Assembly: GCA_028728195.1 (NCBI GenBank)
Contig: JAQYUY010000138.1
Location: 1 to 34,647, forward strand
Direction of reading: 5' to 3'
DNA: 34,647 nucleotides
Origin: Endozoicomonas sp. (ex Botrylloides leachii)
Lineage (GTDB): Bacteria > Pseudomonadota > Gammaproteobacteria > Pseudomonadales > Endozoicomonadaceae
Shown here in pieces: positions 17,866-27,712 of this stretch (its first letter is position 1; each line of letters begins with the position of its first letter). The notes under the pieces were generated by a model, which was given only the letters and a program-made list of their open reading frames with translations, was not told the origin of the DNA and made no database searches. A program made the translations under genes and the position numbers.

Positions 17866-18507
17866 ATGCCAGATACCACTTACTTTATCAGGGAAACGTT
17901 TCCCGTAGGTCCTTTACAGTGTAATTGTACCATTATTGGTAACCGTTTAACTGGTAATGCCATTGTCGTTGACCCAGGTGGTAGCCCTGCTATGATTACG
18001 GCTAAGCTGAACGCTATGGAATTAAAAGTTATTGCATTAGTTCATACTCATGCACACTTTGATCACTTCCTTGCCAGTGGCGAGATAAAAAAGCAAACAG
18101 GTGCGCCTATATACCTTCATAAAGAAGACCAGTTTCTATGGAATAATCTTGAGCTTCAATGCAAAATGTTTAATGTCCCTTATCATCCTGTGCCAGACCC
18201 TGACTTCTGGTTGCAGGATGATCAAGCACTACCTTGTAATCAGGGGTGTTGCATTCATACGCCAGGCCATACCCCCGGTTCTATGTCATTCTGGTTTGCG
18301 CAAGAGAAGTTGCTTATTGCAGGTGATACCCTATTTCGTGGGGCTATTGGTAGAACAGATCTTTGGGGCGGTGATTTTAAAACGATTGAAAAATCTATTC
18401 GGCAACGTTTATATATACTTGATGAAGATGCTGTAGTTGTAACAGGGCATGGTCCAGAGACTACCATCGGTAAAGAAATTCGTGAAAATAGTGTTATTCG
18501 TGGCTAG
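17866..18507 (+). CDS. Metallo-beta-lactamase fold hydrolase, glyoxalase II-like (YcbL type)
   Basis: This is a 213-residue single-domain cytoplasmic hydrolase of the metallo-beta-lactamase fold. The metal motif THAHFDH gives ligands H62, H64, D66 and H67. Further ligands follow as H135 in TPGHTPG, D154 in AGDTLF and H195 in TGHGPET, so the full binuclear site is intact. The length and the GDTLFRGAIGRTD motif fit the short glyoxalase II-like group (E. coli YcbL), which lacks the C-terminal helical domain of GloB and is therefore not clearly a lactoylglutathione hydrolase. The native substrate is unknown. GGAAG (17851-17855) lies ten bases before the ATG. The next gene follows after 27 bp and may be cotranscribed. 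Confidence 0.88.
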   Translation: MPDTTYFIRETFPVGPLQCNCTIIGNRLTGNAIVVDPGGSPAMITAKLNAMELKVIALVHTHAHFDHFLASGEIKKQTGAPIYLHKEDQFLWNNLELQCKMFNVPYHPVPDPDFWLQDDQALPCNQGCCIHTPGHTPGSMSFWFAQEKLLIAGDTLFRGAIGRTDLWGGDFKTIEKSIRQRLYILDEDAVVVTGHGPETTIGKEIRENSVIRG

Positions 18508-18534
18508 TAAATAGTTAAAAAAGGAATAAGCATC

Positions 18535-19188
18535 ATGTTGAGAAAAGCAGCAAGTGCCGTGGTCATTAGTGCTTTGCTATTGTCCGGCTGTCAAACAACT
18601 AACCCCTATACGGGTGAGCAAGAGGTTAATAAAACAAGTAAATATGCTGGCGCTGGCGCGCTTGCTGGTGCTGTAGTAGGTGGTTTGGTTGACGGTAAGG
18701 ATGGAGCTTTAAAAGGTGCGGCTATCGGTGGTGCAACAGGTGGTGGGTATGGCTATTATGTTGACCAGCAAGAAAAAAAACTGCGAGTAGCTTTGCAAAA
18801 TACAGGCGTCCAAGTTAAACGACAAGGTGATAATCTACAGTTAATTATGCCTTCTAACATCACTTTTGATACCGGTAAAGCAACTATTAAACCTAGTTTT
18901 AAACCGGTGCTGGAGTCAGTGGCACAAGTATTTGAAGAGTTTGATAAAAATGGCATTCAAGTTGTTGGTTATACCGACAGCTCTGGAGGCGATAAGATTA
19001 ATATTCCCTTATCTAAGGAGAGAGCGAATAATGTCGCTACCTATATACAACAGCTAGGTGTATCAGGTAGTCGGATAATAGCACTGGGTCGAGGTTCTGC
19101 TGACCCTATTGCTAGCAATGCTACTGCTGCAGGCAAAGCAGCTAACCGGCGAGTTGAAATTAATTTATTACCGCCTGCTCAAGCATAA
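18535..19188 (+). CDS. OmpA-family outer membrane lipoprotein with glycine zipper (YiaD-like)
   Basis: The signal peptide ends in a lipobox (ALLLSGC) with lipidated C19. Residues 37-75 are a glycine-zipper segment (repeated GxxxG, for example GALAGAVVGG and GAAIGGATGGG) that may insert in or associate with the membrane. Residues 100-213 form the OmpA C-terminal peptidoglycan-binding domain, with ITFDTGKATI, the diaminopimelate-contacting D148 in GYTDSSG and R163 in LSKERA. The layout and length match E. coli YiaD. The protein probably tethers the outer membrane to peptidoglycan. AAGGA (18521-18525) lies nine bases before the ATG. It ends just before a strong terminator. Together with the L,D-transpeptidase it makes a small cell-wall neighbourhood. 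Confidence 0.9.
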   Translation: MLRKAASAVVISALLLSGCQTTNPYTGEQEVNKTSKYAGAGALAGAVVGGLVDGKDGALKGAAIGGATGGGYGYYVDQQEKKLRVALQNTGVQVKRQGDNLQLIMPSNITFDTGKATIKPSFKPVLESVAQVFEEFDKNGIQVVGYTDSSGGDKINIPLSKERANNVATYIQQLGVSGSRIIALGRGSADPIASNATAAGKAANRRVEINLLPPAQA

Positions 19189-19200
19189 TCTTATTTCAAA

Positions 19201-19228
19201 AAAAGGCTAGCTTTAATGCTGGCCTTTT
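19201..19228. terminator. Bidirectional intrinsic terminator between the OmpA lipoprotein gene and bioA
   Basis: An 11-bp stem, AAAAGGCTAGC/GCTGGCCTTTT with one G-T wobble, has a six-base loop. An A-rich run before it becomes a seven-T tract on the minus strand, and TTTT closes it on the plus strand. It lies 12 bp after the lipoprotein stop and 41 bp after the end of convergent bioA, so it can serve both. Confidence 0.85.
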
Positions 19229-19269
19229 AATTAAATCAGTTACAATTATTGTATTAATTGAGTTAGATG

Positions 19270-20565
19270 TTAGCTTTTTAATGAAGAGATAACATCAATA
19301 ATACCTGAGCATAACTGCTTTAATTCGTCATCATTTATAATGTAAGGTGGCATGAGATAAATCAGTTTTCCGTAGGGACGTACCCATATACCCCGTTTCA
19401 CAAATTCAGGTTGAATCTCGGCCATCACAACAGGTGTTGTCATTTCTACAACGCCAATGGCTCCGAGTACTCTTACATCGGCAACGCCCGGTAGCTCCGC
19501 GCAGGGGCTTAAACCTTCCCATAGTTGCCGCTCAATGTTTTCAACCTGATGTTTCCAGTTCCCTTGTTGGATAATCTCAAGACTTGCTGATCCAGCAGCA
19601 CAAGCCAACGGGTTTGCCATAAACGTGGGTCCATGCATAAAGGCGCCTGTCTCAGAGATTGTTTGACTGACTTCTGTGCTACAAAGTGTAGCCGCCAGCG
19701 TCATATAACCTCCTGTCAATGCTTTACCCACGCACATAATATCCGGTACAACATTCGCGTGTTCCATGGCAAATAATTTGCCGGTTCGGCCAAAGCCAGT
19801 AGCAATTTCATCATGAATTAGTAGCACTTGATATTCTGTGCATAATGCTTGCAGTTGCTTTAGGTATTCAGGTGAGTAGAAGTGCATGCCACCGGCGCCT
19901 TGAACAATCGGCTCTATAATCACTGCGGCCAGTTTTGAATATTTGGCTGCTAACATCTCACGCAATGCAGCGATATGTTGTTCTTCACAGGGTGAGCCAA
20001 AAGCACAAAGTGGACGCGATAGGAAATAATGCTCAGGTAAAATGCCTGTAAAGTGATGGTGCATGCCATTATTCGGATCGCATAACGACATAGCGCCGGT
20101 GGTATCACCGTAATAACCGCCTCGAACCGTAAGCATTTTATTTTTCTCAGGCTTGTTGCGTGCCTGCCAATACTGCATGGCCATTTTTATAGCTACCTCA
20201 ACCGATACAGATCCAGAATCAGCAAAAAACACAGTGTCTAGAGCGGGGGGGGTCATAGCGATCAATTTTTGTGCTAAATCGATAGCGGGCTTGTGGGTCA
20301 GCCCGCCAAACATAATATGGGAAAAATCATCAATCTGTGCTTTCATTGCCTGGTTTATAGCGGGATGATTATAACCATGAATGGTGCACCACCAAGATGA
20401 CATGCCATCAATAAGTTCACGGCCATTATTAAGCGTTAACCGAACACCCTTAGCGCCTACTACCGGAAACATTTCTGGGCGATTAACGGTTGTACTATAA
20501 GGGTGCCAAATATGCCGGATATCAAAGTTCATGTCCTGCTCTGTGATCTGTTTAGCCAAGAACAT
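19270..20565 (-). CDS. bioA: Adenosylmethionine-8-amino-7-oxononanoate aminotransferase (BioA)
   Basis: BioA is the PLP-dependent transaminase that converts KAPA to 7,8-diaminopelargonic acid in biotin synthesis, using S-adenosylmethionine as amino donor. The sequence parallels E. coli BioA throughout: RHIWHPY at 17-23, GMSSWW at 54-59, FFADSGSVSVEVAIKMA, the HDEIATGFGRTGK motif at 251-263, Schiff-base lysine K281 in VGKALTGGYMTL, FMHGPTFMANPLACAA and GKLIYLMPPYII. All catalytic features are present. The start is uncertain: M1 gives 431 residues, M12 (at 20532) gives 420, and both have purine-rich sequence very close upstream. No other bio genes are adjacent, so this is a detached biotin gene. 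Its upstream gap contains two inverted repeats that may be regulatory. Confidence 0.96.
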   Translation of the reverse strand: MFLAKQITEQDMNFDIRHIWHPYSTTVNRPEMFPVVGAKGVRLTLNNGRELIDGMSSWWCTIHGYNHPAINQAMKAQIDDFSHIMFGGLTHKPAIDLAQKLIAMTPPALDTVFFADSGSVSVEVAIKMAMQYWQARNKPEKNKMLTVRGGYYGDTTGAMSLCDPNNGMHHHFTGILPEHYFLSRPLCAFGSPCEEQHIAALREMLAAKYSKLAAVIIEPIVQGAGGMHFYSPEYLKQLQALCTEYQVLLIHDEIATGFGRTGKLFAMEHANVVPDIMCVGKALTGGYMTLAATLCSTEVSQTISETGAFMHGPTFMANPLACAAGSASLEIIQQGNWKHQVENIERQLWEGLSPCAELPGVADVRVLGAIGVVEMTTPVVMAEIQPEFVKRGIWVRPYGKLIYLMPPYIINDDELKQLCSGIIDVISSLKS

Positions 20566-20602
20566 ACCCTTTAGTTATCAGTGGTTGGAATAATTTAATT
20601 AT

Positions 20603-20633
20603 TTTTATTGATATAAAAAGAATATCAATAAAA
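20603..20633. promoter_or_regulatory. Perfect 12-bp palindrome upstream of bioA
   Basis: TTTTATTGATAT (20603-20614) and ATATCAATAAAA (20622-20633) are perfect complements around a seven-base AT spacer, 38 bp upstream of the first bioA ATG. It could be an operator or a 5'-UTR hairpin. It does not match the BirA operator pattern (GTTAACC...GGTTAAC). Confidence 0.45.
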
Positions 20634-20700
20634 GAACGCAGTATAGACTACTTCTAATCATCTGTATTTCATAGACACAATAAGAACTATTTTTTAGGAA

Positions 20701-20754
20701 TTGCTCATGATTTTTTTAAAAAACATTCTCGGCCATATCTAAAATCATGAACAA
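20701..20754. repeat. 14-bp inverted repeat after the coiled-coil gene
   Basis: TTGCTCATGATTTT (20701-20714) pairs with AAAATCATGAACAA (20741-20754) with one mismatch across a 26-base spacer that itself contains a T-run joined to an A-run. It begins 11 bp after the stop of the 20765-21745 gene on the minus strand. It may act as a terminator or as an mRNA 3' structure; no clean U-tract follows. Confidence 0.45.
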
Positions 20755-20764
20755 TGGTTTAATA

Positions 20765-21745
20765 CTAAACTAAAAAAACGTATGGCCAATGAAAGAGGGG
20801 TAAGTGATAACTTTGAGTGTATCCAGTATAATTCACAGTGTTTAGCGGCGTATTATACATGGGCGCGACGGGAATATATGTAGCGGGCTGCCAGGGGCTT
20901 AAGGCAAAATTAGGGGCTCCAATTTTAAAAGGTATAAAAGGGTTATATAGCGGGTAAGTAGCATTATATAACGGCATGTTATACGCTTTGACTACCGGTT
21001 GAGGTTGAGGTTGAGGCTCAATTTTAGGCTGCTGAGTCTGATATTTAGGTTCAGGGGTGTGCATCTTAGGCAATGAGTTTTTAGCGCTGATCTGATGTTG
21101 TAAGCGTTTAATGTGGTCTTCTTTCTCTTTCTCTTGGCGTTTCAGCGATACTATCTCATTGTTTAGCGCTTCAATTTGATTGTATAGCTCGTTAATTTGA
21201 ATTTTTAACGCCGCATTTGTAGAGGGGTAATCTTGCTCAATACGATGTCGCCATGAATTAATGCTTTCTGATATTGATGAATCGTCATCATGCGGATCAT
21301 ATTCTTCAATGCGAAGTATAGATGAAGGAGTGCGACTCCCGAAGTAGTCAACACTATTAGGCTGCGGATTTTCAGATTCAGGTTTAGCGGTATGCATCCG
21401 TGGCCTGCTTACTGATGAGCCGTTGTCAGATGTATCGCCATATTTTTTTTCAGAACTATAGAAAAGCATTTTAGGGCGAGTTGTATTTTTCTCATCACAA
21501 GAGTAATAAGAATAATTGCTTTCGCTATCAGAGTCTGTGCACGACCTATTAGCTAGTTTTTTATCATTTACGCTACAATCGGTTGCAGCGGGAGGACTGT
21601 ATTTTCCAAAGCCAAGCATAGGCCAAAGCGTGCGGCCCCCGAAGTGGCCAGCTTCTGTTGAAGAATGCGGATCCATAATGTCCTTACAAGGAAAAAAAGT
21701 GTCATTACTAGACGATAAGCTATAACTTGCTGAACTTAAAGGCAT
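20765..21745 (-). CDS. Uncharacterised Ser/Pro/Tyr-rich coiled-coil protein with internal repeats
   Basis: The gene is supported by an excellent ribosome binding site (AGGGAG at 21754-21759, eight bases from the ATG) and an uninterrupted 326-codon frame. I do not recognise the family. Residues 1-165 are Ser/Asp-rich with no signal peptide. A motif of 17 residues occurs twice, exactly 100 residues apart (FGGRTLWPMLGFGKYSP at 35-51 and FGSRTPSSILRIEEYDP at 135-151). A second motif recurs as RPRMHTAKPE (115-ff) and LPKMHTPEPK (225-ff). Residues 176-222 form a charged heptad coiled coil. The tail (240-326) starts with an alternating PQ run and is then rich in Pro, Tyr and Asn, with repeated PLYN and MYNTPL-like words. 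Its composition resembles secreted or scaffold proteins, but no function can be given. Confidence 0.7.
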   Translation of the reverse strand: MPLSSASYSLSSSNDTFFPCKDIMDPHSSTEAGHFGGRTLWPMLGFGKYSPPAATDCSVNDKKLANRSCTDSDSESNYSYYSCDEKNTTRPKMLFYSSEKKYGDTSDNGSSVSRPRMHTAKPESENPQPNSVDYFGSRTPSSILRIEEYDPHDDDSSISESINSWRHRIEQDYPSTNAALKIQINELYNQIEALNNEIVSLKRQEKEKEDHIKRLQHQISAKNSLPKMHTPEPKYQTQQPKIEPQPQPQPVVKAYNMPLYNATYPLYNPFIPFKIGAPNFALSPWQPATYIPVAPMYNTPLNTVNYTGYTQSYHLPLFHWPYVFLV

Positions 21746-22068
21746 TGGTCTATCTCCCTATATCGTATAAAAAATAAATGTTGCAAGCTACCATTATCAT
21801 TGAGTAATACCCTTGCTTTGCTTGCAGCTAAAATGACTTAATAATTCAGACAGCAAACAAAAATAGTCGTTTCTATTTAGCTAGCTGTACTAACGTATTT
21901 GTTTTAAATGATGACAATGTTTCATGAATCATTATTCATTTTCATCGTTGTGCGTAACCTGAGTTAATAAAAGAGTCACAGGAGTACCCATAATTGATCT
22001 TGACGTTGCTAACTGTCCGCTTTAACTTAGCAGTCATACTATAAAAAACGGTAGAATGGGGTTTGTCT
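21746..22068. other. Divergent intergenic region (coiled-coil gene / crotonase gene)
   Basis: This must contain promoters for both divergent genes. Toward the crotonase, TTGACG (22000-22005) is a fair -35 but no good -10 follows at the right distance (TTAACT at 22022-22027, spacer 16, 3 of 6 matches). A loose inverted repeat AATGAT...ATCATT lies near 21907-21932. I saw no FadR- or PsrA-like operator (GAAAC-N4-GTTTC). Confidence 0.4.
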
Positions 22069-22908
22069 ATGCAGTGTCACTCCTTGCGTGTTTGTGTAGA
22101 AGCGGGTATTGCAACCATTACACTTAACCGGCCAAGTAAACGCAATGCGTTGAATATTGAGTTCTGGCAAGAATTTCCTGAGGTAATAGATACTATTGAT
22201 CATGGCAGCCTCGCCCGAGTTATTGTTATTGCTGGCGAAGGTAGTATGTTTTGTTCAGGTATTGATTTATCTGTTTTTAGGAACCCTAGCAGCCGTCTTG
22301 TTTCTGGTGAGCCAGGGAGGCGCAGTGAAGATCTGCGCAGAACTGTGCTTCAGTTGCAGGCTGTACTAAGTAAATTGGAAAATACACGACTACCGGTACT
22401 TGCTGCAATTCACGGTGGCTGCATAGGTGGTGGGCTTAATTTGATTTGTGCTTGTGATTGTCGTTATTCAACGGCTGACGCTTATTTTTCGTTAAAAGAA
22501 ACGCAATTGGGTATGACGGCTGATCTAGGCGTGTTGCAACGTTTGCCCTCTCTGATACCCAATGGATTGGCTAGAGAGCTTGCTTATACAGGACGGAAAA
22601 TAGCGTCAGAAGAAGCATTTCGTTCAGGATTACTGAATCAGGTATTTGCTGATCAGGAGGCAATGATGAAGCAGGTTTATGTTATTGCTGAACAGATAGC
22701 ATCAAACTCTCCTCTTGCGGTGACCGGAAGTAAAGAAATGCTCAATTATGCACGCGATCACTCGGTAGCTGATAGCCTCAACTATATGGCAACTTGGCAA
22801 AGCGCTATGTTTCAACCCAATGAAGTGATGAAAGCTATGCAAGCCAAAGCACAAAAAAAATCAGGTGAATTCGATAATTTATGGCCTGTTAAACCGCCTT
22901 TATCCTAA
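22069..22908 (+). CDS. Crotonase-fold delta(3,5)-delta(2,4)-dienoyl-CoA isomerase-like protein (ECH1 type)
   Basis: The ATG at 22069 is preferred over a TTG six bases earlier because GGGG (22058-22061) is well placed for it; this gives 279 residues. The protein belongs to the crotonase superfamily. The oxyanion-hole regions are FCSGIDLSVF (61-70) and HGGCIGGGLNL (115-125). The C-terminal half closely follows mammalian ECH1 as I recall it: LKETQLGMTADLGVLQRLP and YARDHSVADSLNYMATW. Of the three acidic residues that define ECH1 chemistry, E144 and D152 are kept but the first is N124 instead of Asp. The likely role is shifting double bonds during oxidation of unsaturated fatty acids, which fits fadH 28 bp downstream. 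Ordinary enoyl-CoA hydratase activity is less likely from the sequence pattern. Confidence 0.85.
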   Translation: MQCHSLRVCVEAGIATITLNRPSKRNALNIEFWQEFPEVIDTIDHGSLARVIVIAGEGSMFCSGIDLSVFRNPSSRLVSGEPGRRSEDLRRTVLQLQAVLSKLENTRLPVLAAIHGGCIGGGLNLICACDCRYSTADAYFSLKETQLGMTADLGVLQRLPSLIPNGLARELAYTGRKIASEEAFRSGLLNQVFADQEAMMKQVYVIAEQIASNSPLAVTGSKEMLNYARDHSVADSLNYMATWQSAMFQPNEVMKAMQAKAQKKSGEFDNLWPVKPPLS

Positions 22909-22924
22909 GTTGAAAAATAACTGA

Positions 22925-24961
<2,037 letters not shown>

Positions 24962-25138
24962 AGTTTCAACAAAACCCTCAATTAGCAGATATAATCAATG
25001 CGCATATATACGTATTAAGCTTCAGGGTGCTCGTTTTTTATCAATCCGCATTCCTCGCAAGGGGTGGGTTATAACGGGATAGGGATGAGTATGTTGAAGG
25101 CGTTCTAGTATAAATCATTCTAATGTAAAGTATCAGCT

Positions 25139-26578
25139 ATGAACTATTTGACTAAAATATCAACTCTACGGTCTCAAGCAACTTCGTTAAATGCAGCTGA
25201 TGACTTAATTCAAATAACAGAAAGTGATCGAGATCGTATTATTCAGTCAGCAGCCATTCGTCGTTTACAACAGAAAACACAAGTTTATCCGTTAGAAACA
25301 AATGCGGGTGTTCGCAGCAGGTTAACTCATTCACTTGAAGTTCAGCAGGTTGGTCGAACGTTATCACGATTAATTCTTGCAAAGTTAAAACGCGCAGGCG
25401 AATTGGATAAATTCAGTCTATCGGGTATAGAAACTGCTTTTACTAACCTAGTAGAAATGGGTTGTTTGATGCATGATATTGGTAACCCACCTTTTGGCCA
25501 TTTTGGTGAAGAGACTATTAGTCAGTGGCTAATAGAAAATGTCGATGCAGCACATCGACATTCAATAAAAAATGGGGCGGGTCATACGGAATTTTTTTAT
25601 GAAGTGTTATTGCCTGATTTATGTACCTTTGAGGGCAATGCTCAGGGCCTAAGAATTACGCATACGCTTCAAAATCTAAATTTGACCTACTCTCAGTTAG
25701 CGGCAATGATGAAGTATACGCGCAGCTCAAGTGATTCAAAGCCCTGCCAAGAACATCCTTTTTATTATCGCTATAAAAAACCGGGTTTTTATTATAGTGA
25801 GCAAGAGCTTGTTTTCCGGTTAAGAAAAGAACTAGATATCTCAAAAGGTTGTCGCTTCCCTCTGGTTTATATTATGGAGGCTGCAGATGATATTGCTTAT
25901 TGTATTTCTGATTTAGAAGATGCGGTAGATAAAGGCATTTTATCACTAAGAGAGCTTCAGGTTTGTTTGAAAGAAGTGTGGTCAGAGCTTGATACTAATG
26001 GAAATGATTATCTTCCTACAATCGTTAATAATGCTTGTTCACAAGGCTCACAGTTTATTGTTCATCTAAGGTCTCACTTGATAAAGGACCTTGTGGAGTA
26101 TGCGGCTAATCGGTATCTACAAAATCATAGACAAGTATTTGATGGCGTTATTGATGAGCCGCTGATTGATGGGGGTTCTGATCAGCATTTGGCATTAAGA
26201 GCCCTAAAAATGATTGCGACTCGCAATATATTCAATAGCCCAGAGAAAGAAACGCCTGAACTGCGAGGACATGCAGCTCTTATGGGGCTCATGACGATTT
26301 ATCGACCGTTATTGGAATTACCGCGGGAACAATTTGAGGCGATAGCTTATAACAATGATGCTCGATTATTTATTCAGCAGCGTTTATACCATCGGTTGTC
26401 CAAAAAATACAAAGCTGCCTACTGCCAAGCTATTGAGAAAATTAATAAAGACATACCATCTAAAGATCGCAACAATGACCTTGAGTGGTATTATCGAGCA
26501 AGATTAATTATTGATTATATCAGTGGTATGACTGATCAGTTTGTGATGACCGAATATCAGAAACTTTCAGCAATATAA
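25139..26578 (+). CDS. dgt: Deoxyguanosinetriphosphate triphosphohydrolase (dGTPase)
   Basis: The enzyme hydrolyses dGTP to deoxyguanosine and triphosphate. The 479 residues align along the E. coli Dgt sequence: ESDRDRIIQSAAIRRLQQKTQV, LTHSLEVQQVGR with metal ligand H64, the HD pair H112-D113 in CLMHDIGNPPFGHFGE with H121 and E124, CTFEGNAQGLRITHTLQNLNLT, LVYIMEAADDIAYCISDLEDAV and the closing YISGMTDQFVMTEYQ. All HD-domain motifs are present and the length is close to the E. coli enzyme (505). No good Shine-Dalgarno is seen before the ATG; an AT-rich -10-like TATAAA lies at 25109-25114. It is monocistronic, with gaps of about 175 bp on both sides. Confidence 0.95.
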   Translation: MNYLTKISTLRSQATSLNAADDLIQITESDRDRIIQSAAIRRLQQKTQVYPLETNAGVRSRLTHSLEVQQVGRTLSRLILAKLKRAGELDKFSLSGIETAFTNLVEMGCLMHDIGNPPFGHFGEETISQWLIENVDAAHRHSIKNGAGHTEFFYEVLLPDLCTFEGNAQGLRITHTLQNLNLTYSQLAAMMKYTRSSSDSKPCQEHPFYYRYKKPGFYYSEQELVFRLRKELDISKGCRFPLVYIMEAADDIAYCISDLEDAVDKGILSLRELQVCLKEVWSELDTNGNDYLPTIVNNACSQGSQFIVHLRSHLIKDLVEYAANRYLQNHRQVFDGVIDEPLIDGGSDQHLALRALKMIATRNIFNSPEKETPELRGHAALMGLMTIYRPLLELPREQFEAIAYNNDARLFIQQRLYHRLSKKYKAAYCQAIEKINKDIPSKDRNNDLEWYYRARLIIDYISGMTDQFVMTEYQKLSAI

Positions 26579-26751
26579 TAAAAATTTTATCATTGAATGT
26601 TAGGCTGCTCATTTTAGTTGCTCTAATCTATCATCCTACAATGAAAAAAATTAATCAGCCAATTATCTCCAGTCTGCTAAATTTATAAAAACCAAACAGT
26701 TGTGTTTTTACAATGCGTGCTGTTCCGTTGTCACTGATCATTATGAGATGA

Positions 26752-27333
26752 ATGATGCCTAGACACGTTCTTGTTCCGATAGCAAATGGCTGTGAAGAAA
26801 TAGAAGTAACAACTATTACCAGTGTATTGAAACGAGCAGGCGCAGAGGTAACGCTTGCCAGTTGTCAACCAGATGCCTCTCTTGAAATTTATGGACAATA
26901 TGGCATGTCATTTAAGGCGGATTGTCCAGTCGAAAGCTGCCTTGACACGGTGTACCAGCTAATCGTTCTCCCTGGGGGTAAGCCAAGTGCTACCTGCCTA
27001 AGGGATACTAAGCACTTAACTCACCTTTTACTTAACCAAAAAAGTGCAGGTTGCTGGTATGCAGCTAGTGGTAATGCACCAGCTATCGTCTTGTCGCATC
27101 ATGGGTTGTTGGATAACACGCGAGCGACTTGCCATCCTGAATTCATTGATAAACTTGAAGGTGCAATGATTGAGCCAGCTCAGTTGGTGGTGGTTGATCA
27201 AAACAAGCACGTGGTTACTGCTCAAGGGGCTGGTTGTGTGATGGCTTTTTCATTCAGGCTTGTAGAGGTTCTACTTGGTCAGGACAGTTATCGTCCCATT
27301 GCTACGGAATTGGTAGCTGACTGGGCTTTATAG
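26752..27333 (+). CDS. DJ-1/PfpI family protein (YajL-like) without the nucleophile cysteine
   Basis: This 193-residue single-domain protein has the DJ-1/YajL layout: HVLVPIANGCEEIEV at the start with the conserved glutamate E18, LIVLPGGKPSATCLR in the middle, and VVTAQGAGCVMAFSFRLVE near the end. In DJ-1 and YajL the nucleophile elbow reads A-I-C-A-x-P. Here the equivalent stretch is YAASGNAPAIVL, so the cysteine position is G107 (DJ-1 C106). The nearest cysteine, C101, lies six residues earlier. The DNA is unambiguous (GCA GCT AGT GGT AAT GCA CCA). If the alignment is right, it lacks the canonical chaperone/deglycase/redox residue and may be a pseudo-enzyme or use another site. A second ATG follows at once (26755). 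It is transcribed alone. Confidence 0.85.
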   Translation: MMPRHVLVPIANGCEEIEVTTITSVLKRAGAEVTLASCQPDASLEIYGQYGMSFKADCPVESCLDTVYQLIVLPGGKPSATCLRDTKHLTHLLLNQKSAGCWYAASGNAPAIVLSHHGLLDNTRATCHPEFIDKLEGAMIEPAQLVVVDQNKHVVTAQGAGCVMAFSFRLVEVLLGQDSYRPIATELVADWAL

Positions 27334-27712
27334 TGGCCCTTAGGAATCGCTTTTTTAATCAAATTTTGGGTGTGGTGTTGGCGATAAGGCTACTATTTTA
27401 TCTAAGTCCGACTGAGTATATTACGTAGTTTCCTTTCCTTGATAGCATATTTATTCTATTCAACTAAGTGCTTATATATATTTCAAGTGAACCTTGGGGA
27501 TTTTTTTTTGTCTTATATAGTAATAAATATTATATTTTATTCGGCTTAACCGTTAATTGATGAGGTGATTACAGATTATTTATTAACGCATTTTAAGGGT
27601 TAATGGGTAATTAGCTGTGTCATTCATGGTTGAAGATCTGAAGAAGTTGAGCAATAAATAAGCATCCTGTAATGGAAGTATGCTCAGACAGTAACCAATA
27701 CGTGGAGATTGT
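27334..27712. other. Intergenic region upstream of dtpA
   Basis: No gene is seen. It is very AT-rich around 27510-27545 (tataTAGTAATAAATATT-type sequence), probably the dtpA promoter zone, but I cannot single out a -35/-10 pair. A candidate terminator for the DJ-1 gene lies at 27481-27509. GGAG at 27704-27707 is the dtpA ribosome binding site. Confidence 0.45.
27481..27509 (+). terminator. Candidate intrinsic terminator before dtpA
   Basis: TTTCAAG (27481-27487) can pair with CTTGGGG (27493-27499), using four Watson-Crick pairs and three G-U wobbles, around a five-base loop. One A and nine T follow directly. The U-tract is strong but the stem is weak. It lies about 150 bp after the DJ-1 gene. 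Confidence 0.4.

Noticed and set aside
17733-17924. 63-codon frame before and over the metallo-hydrolase start
   Set aside because: It overlaps the well-supported hydrolase gene in another frame and has no ribosome binding site or recognisable motif.
20566-20764. BirA operator upstream of bioA
   Set aside because: No GTTAACC/GGTTAAC half-sites at 14-16 bp spacing are found.
22063-22068. TTG start of the crotonase gene
   Set aside because: An ATG six bases downstream has better spacing to GGGG at 22058-22061.
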